This document shows positions 59,339 through 64,000 of a stretch of DNA of 64,000 bases, piece after piece (within the stretch, counting starts at the first letter, position 1; each line of letters opens with the position of its first letter). The notes below the pieces were generated by a model. That model saw nothing but the letters and a program-made list of their open reading frames with translations. It was not told where the DNA came from and ran no database searches. Origin of the DNA: Coniferiporia sulphurascens (taxonomy: Eukaryota; Basidiomycota; Agaricomycetes; Hymenochaetales; Hymenochaetaceae); the NCBI GenBank assembly GCA_002794785.1, contig NBBA01000012.1:1426001-1490000 (forward strand), written 5' to 3'. A program made the translations under genes and the position numbers.

Positions 59339-61665
59339 ATGCCTCCTATCACTGAGTTTCTGGCTCTGTCCCTGTGCTCGTACGCATTATGGCGTCTCTT
59401 TATCGTGAAGTCCCCCCTTGCAAACATACCGGGTCCCCCGAGGGACTCTTGGTGGAGAGGTCAGGTCCTCTGTATTCCGGATTGCCCTTTCTTTCGGTGA
59501 CGAACGTACTTGTAGGCAACTTCCACAAGGTTTTCAATAAGGACGGTTGGCAGTTCCACCATGACCTCGTCGAGAAATATGGGAGTGCGGTCAAGCTGTT
59601 CATGCTGTTTGGGGTGAGTGGTTTCCCACTAAAGTAGCAGTGCTTCCATAGAGCTATACGCTTACCAGCATCTAGGATGAGCAACTTTATGTTACTGATC
59701 CTCTCGCGCTACATCACATTGTCGTCAAGGAACAATATACTTATGAAGAGACAACCGTGTTTATCGCGTAGGTGCTTTGCACTAATTAACTCACCGTGGT
59801 ATTTCTAAGCATATCTCCTTAGGAGCAACTCTGTTGTTTTCGGTGGAGGTCTTCTGTCCACTTTAGGTATGTCCTCAGCCTTATTGTCGAGGGTACCATC
59901 GGTGACGATCCCCCTCGGATTAGGGGACCACCATCGCAAGCAGCGCAAATTGCTTAATCCTGTCTTCTCCTTGAAGCACATGCGCGACCTCATTCCCATC
60001 TTTTACCCGGTCGCGTATGAGGCAGGTAACCCACAGTTTACCTGATACTCCTTAGCTAAGGCTATTTTTGACCCTTCTAGTTGCGAGATGTTATCACCCG
60101 ACAAGTCCGAAGCGGGGCCAAGGAGATTGACATCAAACGATGGCTGTCCAGAGCAGCCCTGGAACTCATCGGGCAGGGAGGCCTGGGATACTCGTTCAAT
60201 GCGCTTGATGATACAAAGACAAGCACATATAGCGATGCGCTTAAAAACTTAATGTGATCATCTCCTTATCATTTGAGTCGTACTAACGACTAACGCCTAC
60301 TCTGATAGTCCGACGAATTTCAAGTTGCTCTTGCACAGGCAATTCCTGCCTTGGGTTGTGGACTTTGGCTCGCCCGAATTTCGTAGGAAGGTGTTGGAGT
60401 ATATCCCTTCTGGTCTTGTCAAGGAGATGATCAGAATCGTGGACACCATGGACGATCAATCGAGACAAATCTTCATGAAAAAGAAGAAAGCTCTTGGAGA
60501 TGGCGACAAGGCAGTTCAAAGACAGGTCGGCGGGGGAAAGGACATCATGAGTGTCCTTCGTAAGTCTTGTTGTTTCCATAATTTTGCTTTGGATATACAT
60601 TGACGCGGCGTTTAGTCAGGGCCAATTTGGCTGCTAAGGAGGAAGACCGCTTGCCAGAGGCAGAGCTCATAGGACAGATGAAGTAAGTCAGCCCATTGAA
60701 CCCTATCTACGCGCCTCTAAGAGTTCAACACGTCGACTGCAGCACTTTCATATTTGCTGGACATGACACGACAACGCAAGCCCTCAGCCGCATATTGCAC
60801 CAGCTGGTCCTGAATCCAGATGTGCAGTCCAAACTCCGCGAAGAGGTGAAGGCGGCTCGCAAGCAGCACGGCGATCTCGATTACGACACGCTTATGGGAC
60901 TGCCATATCTCGATGCCGTCTGTCGTGAAACTCTGCGCGTATTCCCACCGGTCACCATTCTCAGCCGCACGTGCGTATTTTCACCACTGAATCACCGAAG
61001 AAATTTTCATCCTCACTGACTTACAAACTCTATCCAATCGCATACAGAACAAAGAAAGATGTGGTTCTGCCTCTTCTCTGGCCAATCAAGTCGACGGATG
61101 GGAAATCTGAGATCAAAGAAATTCCTCTCAAAAAGAACACAAACGTCATTATTTCTGTGATTGGGGCAAATAGGAACAAGAAGATATGGGGTGAGGACGC
61201 GGAGGAGTGGAAGCCGGAGCGCTGGCTCAAGCCACTCCCTGAGAGCGTTGGGCAAGCTCACCTTCCAGGTGTTTACGCGTCAATGTGAGTGTACGCTAAC
61301 TTCTTATACGCCTTTGTGTTTATGATTCTTGGATAAGGATGACGTTCCTTGGTGGCGGAAGGGCCTGCATGTGCGTATTATTTTCTTCCTCAGATATGAG
61401 CATCGCACTGATGACGGCGTAACAGTGGCTTCAAATTTGCCGAAATGGAAATGAGCAAGTACTTTTTTAGAACCGCTGGGATCAGGCTTATAATCGACCC
61501 CTTGAACGCTCAGAGCTTGTCTTGACGATGCTACTCGAGACATTTGTCTTCAGCCCTGGTCCGGACATCGTCTGGTCGATGGCCGGTCTGGCAGCCCCCT
61601 TCGTCGAGAGCTTAGAAAGCAAACAATCACAACTTCCCTTGAGAGTGGCCTTTGTCGAAGGGTAA
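59339..61665 (+). CDS. Cytochrome P450, copy A (complete)
   Basis: Membrane-bound monooxygenase of the endoplasmic reticulum; substrate unknown. Thirteen exons: 59339-59459, 59516-59613, 59676-59767, 59823-59866, 59924-60021, 60081-60253, 60309-60559, 60616-60682, 60743-60970, 61048-61284, 61338-61370, 61426-61454, 61514-61665; 540 residues. N-terminal anchor (FLALSLCSYALWRLF) and Pro-rich hinge IPGPPRDSWW, helix C HHRKQRKLLNPVFS, helix I FAGHDTT, ExxR ETLR, PERW, heme loop FLGGGRACIGFKFAEME (Cys ligand in RAC). The last two exons give LVLTMLLETFVFSP and PLRVAFVEG before the stop. Introns 5 (60022-60080) and 12 (61455-61513) need GC donors; reading through the latter gives a false early stop near 61525. 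Confidence 0.96.
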
Positions 61666-63055
61666 ATGACAATGTTTCAAACAATTGGATAATGCGAGGA
61701 CAGGCTGTAAAGGACAATTGAAGTACGAATAGGCATACACTAGCAGTTCAGCTTTCTCTTGTATATATGTAGTGAGGCTTTTTGCACTCTGGCGTAAATA
61801 AACAATTCGACTTTGTAGCATGTAGATTTTGCCGTCGGTTGATAACTTGATAGAGTCGTGATGCTTAAAATGTGTCTAGATATGAGAAGTGCCAGTGCGT
61901 ACAATCTCTGGCGAGGGCGCGACAAACGGGCGGATTTGTTCTCAGCCCACCCATGGCTGATTATACTCAGGACGAACACGCCACGCTTACATAAGTAAGA
62001 CCCCCACCGGCGAATTTGATACTGTGGCTGGCGGATTGGGTCTTGGGGACTTTCCGACACCGGTGGCGCCGAATTTTGCCAAATACAATTTTGGACCCCC
62101 GGTCATGCCAGTGTTCCGCCTCGGACTAAACACCAAGAGTGACAAATCATCTTACATTACCCTCGATCACTTAAGCAGCTCGCCATATCATTTCAGAGGA
62201 TTCTTCATATGGAAAAGGGAGCCTTTCAATCTATGCTCTCGGAGACTCATGCTCTTAGCATCCGGAAGTGCATGAGCTTCTTGTGCCGTCACCAAGTACG
62301 CCGACCACGGTGGACACTTCATGTAGAGGGTTATTTTATAGAGACAAGTTTAAGTGCGTAGTATTGTAAGCAGTCAAGTTAAGTCCTTTTCGAGCCAGGT
62401 TGTAAGGGGCCGGAATCCGAGATCTGGGAACAGCGTGGATGGACGCGCCGACATCACGTGCCTTGCACGCTCTTCAACCCCATGCATATGGCGAGCACCC
62501 ATTGTTGTAGTCCCTTATCGAGATAACCAGCCACAAGCCGACCAATGTGCACTTTCGAAATGGACCACTAAGTACCATGTTGAAGTTCGAGCTCGATCCG
62601 TCGGAGTTAGAAATATTTTTTCGTAGATTTTTCACTGTATGTATGCGCGATCCGAGTCGGTTTCCCTCGCGCGATTATCTACTGATATTCTTGGATACGG
62701 AGTGCACTCGCCAGCACCGCGAAATGCTGAACTCCAATATATTAGGTAGGGTCTATGTCCGGTGACGGTCGACAAGAATTATGTCTGGCTTCGGTCTGCC
62801 CACGGCCGCCCTTCGGGGGATATCCATCCGGCCAGTCAGAAGTGCTCTCGTAAGCTCACCTCAAAAATCCGCCAATAAGGTAATTTCTTCTCTTTCTCCG
62901 ACCGTGACTTTGAGGGCTTGAATTATTCCTTCCCCTCGACAGTAACTTTTAATGTCTCCAATTGCTAGTCTGTCTTCTAGTCTCATCGGCTGACTGGCTT
63001 GAGAGATACTATATAATGCGGTCGATTTTGCTCCCGTTCGACAGCACACCTATCC
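61666..63055. other. Spacer between the two P450 genes
   Basis: About 1.4 kb. The last 250 bases resemble the region before copy A (for example AGTGCT-TC-TAAG and CCG-TGACTTT blocks near 59170-59215 and 62840-62915), so the duplication included the promoter. Nothing else is recognised between them. Confidence 0.55.
63010..63016 (+). promoter_or_regulatory. TATA box of P450 copy B
   Basis: TATATAA 40 bases before ATG 63056, followed by TGCGGTCG as in copy A. Confidence 0.65.
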
Positions 63056-64000
63056 ATGAGCCCCATCATTGCCACCGTAGTTCTGTCTCTGTGCTCGTAT
63101 GTGCTATGGCGTTTCTTTGTCCCAAAGTCACCTCTTGCAAAAATACCTGGCCCCCCAAGGGATTCTTGGTGGAAAGGTAGTTCCGTCAACAGTCCGGAGT
63201 GGTGCTTCCTAGTGACCAGTTTTTGCTGCAGGCAACTTTCACAAGGTTTTCGACAGAAACGGCTGGGAGTTTCATCACAATTTAGTCGAGAAATACGGAA
63301 GCGTGGCCAAGCTATCCATGCTTTTTGGAGTGAGAGACTCCCTGCCATTGTATCTTCACAACTGCGGACAAGTTGCTTACCATTTTCTTTAACTTTCTTT
63401 AAGGATGAGCAACTTTATGTCACCGATCCCCTCGCGCTACATCATATTGTCGTCAAAGAACAGTATGTTTATGAAGAGACAAGCATGTTTATCGCGTAGG
63501 TGTTCTACATGAGTCGACCCAGTTGATACTTACAAAATTACCTCCTTAGGAGCAATATTCTTATCTTTGGCCGAGGTCTTCTGTCCACTCTGGGTATGTC
63601 CTTACAATGTTGTAATGGATACGGATAATGACCATCCCTCTCTTGCATAGGAGATCATCATCGCAAGCAGCGCAAAATGCTCAATCCCGTCTTCTCTCTG
63701 AAGCACATGCGCGATCTGACGCCTATCTTTTACCCGATTGCGTATGAGGTAAGTAACCTCGAATCGAGCTGAAAGTCCTCAATTGAAGAATCCTTCAAAC
63801 TTCATCTTAGCTCCGGGATGTTATCGATCGTCAAGTCCGAGGCGGAGCAGAGGAGATTGACTTCAAGTTATGGCTATCTAGGGCAGCATTGGAGATTATC
63901 GGACAAGGAGGTTTGGGATACTCATTCAATGCGCTTGACGATACAAGGACGGACACATATAGTGATGCAATTAAGAATTTAAGGTGATTTCTTTTTTTGT
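63056..64000 (+). CDS. Cytochrome P450, copy B (3' part outside window)
   Basis: Tandem paralogue of copy A. Visible exons: 63056-63176, 63232-63329, 63404-63495, 63550-63593, 63651-63748, 63811-63983; intron 6 begins at 63984 and the window ends inside it. The six exon lengths (121, 98, 92, 44, 98, 173) are identical to the first six of copy A. The protein shows the same N-terminal anchor, the hinge KIPGPPRDSWWKG, HHRKQRKMLNPVFSLKHMRD and the LELIGQGGLGYSFNALDD-type block (here LEIIGQGGLGYSFNALDD). Helix I and the heme loop lie outside. Intron 5 has a normal GT donor (GAG then gtaagt) where copy A has GC. The substrate may differ from copy A through N-terminal changes, but this cannot be judged here. 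Confidence 0.94.

Overview
The window is nuclear DNA from a filamentous basidiomycete, most likely an Agaricomycete. The genes are dense in introns of about 45-70 nt with GT-AG (sometimes GC-AG) borders. The identifiable proteins are all fungal, and the set includes a secreted AA9 polysaccharide monooxygenase with a C-terminal CBM1, a secreted GH37 trehalase and a tandem pair of basidiomycete-type P450s. That set fits a plant-biomass decayer. The species cannot be named from the sequence alone. Exon borders below were worked out by hand from splice signals, reading frame and family conservation.

Layout. 1-3840 (-): SH3/RasGEF protein, 3' end outside the window. 5107-6716 (-): F-box/WD40-like protein. 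7590-10574 (+): GH37 trehalase with two apparent -1 frame breaks. 10.6-18.4 kb: gene-poor, with one candidate 49-codon ORF (14452-14601, -). 18383-20208 (+): PIG3-like quinone oxidoreductase. 20522-20882 (+): unidentified exon pair. 21418-22920 (+): lipase of the mitochondrial-type triacylglycerol lipase family. 23593-25890 (+): geranylgeranyltransferase I beta subunit. 26194-30563 (+): NAD-dependent glutamate dehydrogenase, 17 exons. 30.6-35.8 kb: gene-poor and rich in microsatellites. 35838-36600 (+): ESCRT-I VPS37. 37274-38845 (+): AA9-CBM1 LPMO. 39683-43201 (+): membrane-anchored double amidohydrolase with a 7-nt microexon. 43932-46588 (-): mitofusin FZO1. 47225-48768 (-): AAA ATPase MSP1. 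49309-49775 (-): small one-TM protein. 54030-54824 (+): two-TM protein of unknown function. 59339-61665 (+): complete P450. 63056 to window end (+): its tandem paralogue, cut by the window edge.

Most of the genes are unrelated housekeeping or secretory functions, as is usual for a fungal chromosome arm. The groupings worth noting are three. FZO1, MSP1 and a one-TM protein lie on the same strand within about 6 kb, and the first two act at the mitochondrial outer membrane. The P450 pair was clearly made by duplication. The trehalase and the LPMO are both secreted carbohydrate-active enzymes, but they are 27 kb apart and not a cluster.

No rRNA, tRNA, CRISPR array, complete transposon or biosynthetic gene cluster was recognised. 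I did not find a convincing new multi-gene system. The strongest leads are the amidohydrolase whose second half has lost its metal ligands, the splicing oddities (microexon, GC-AG introns) and the G-run frame breaks.
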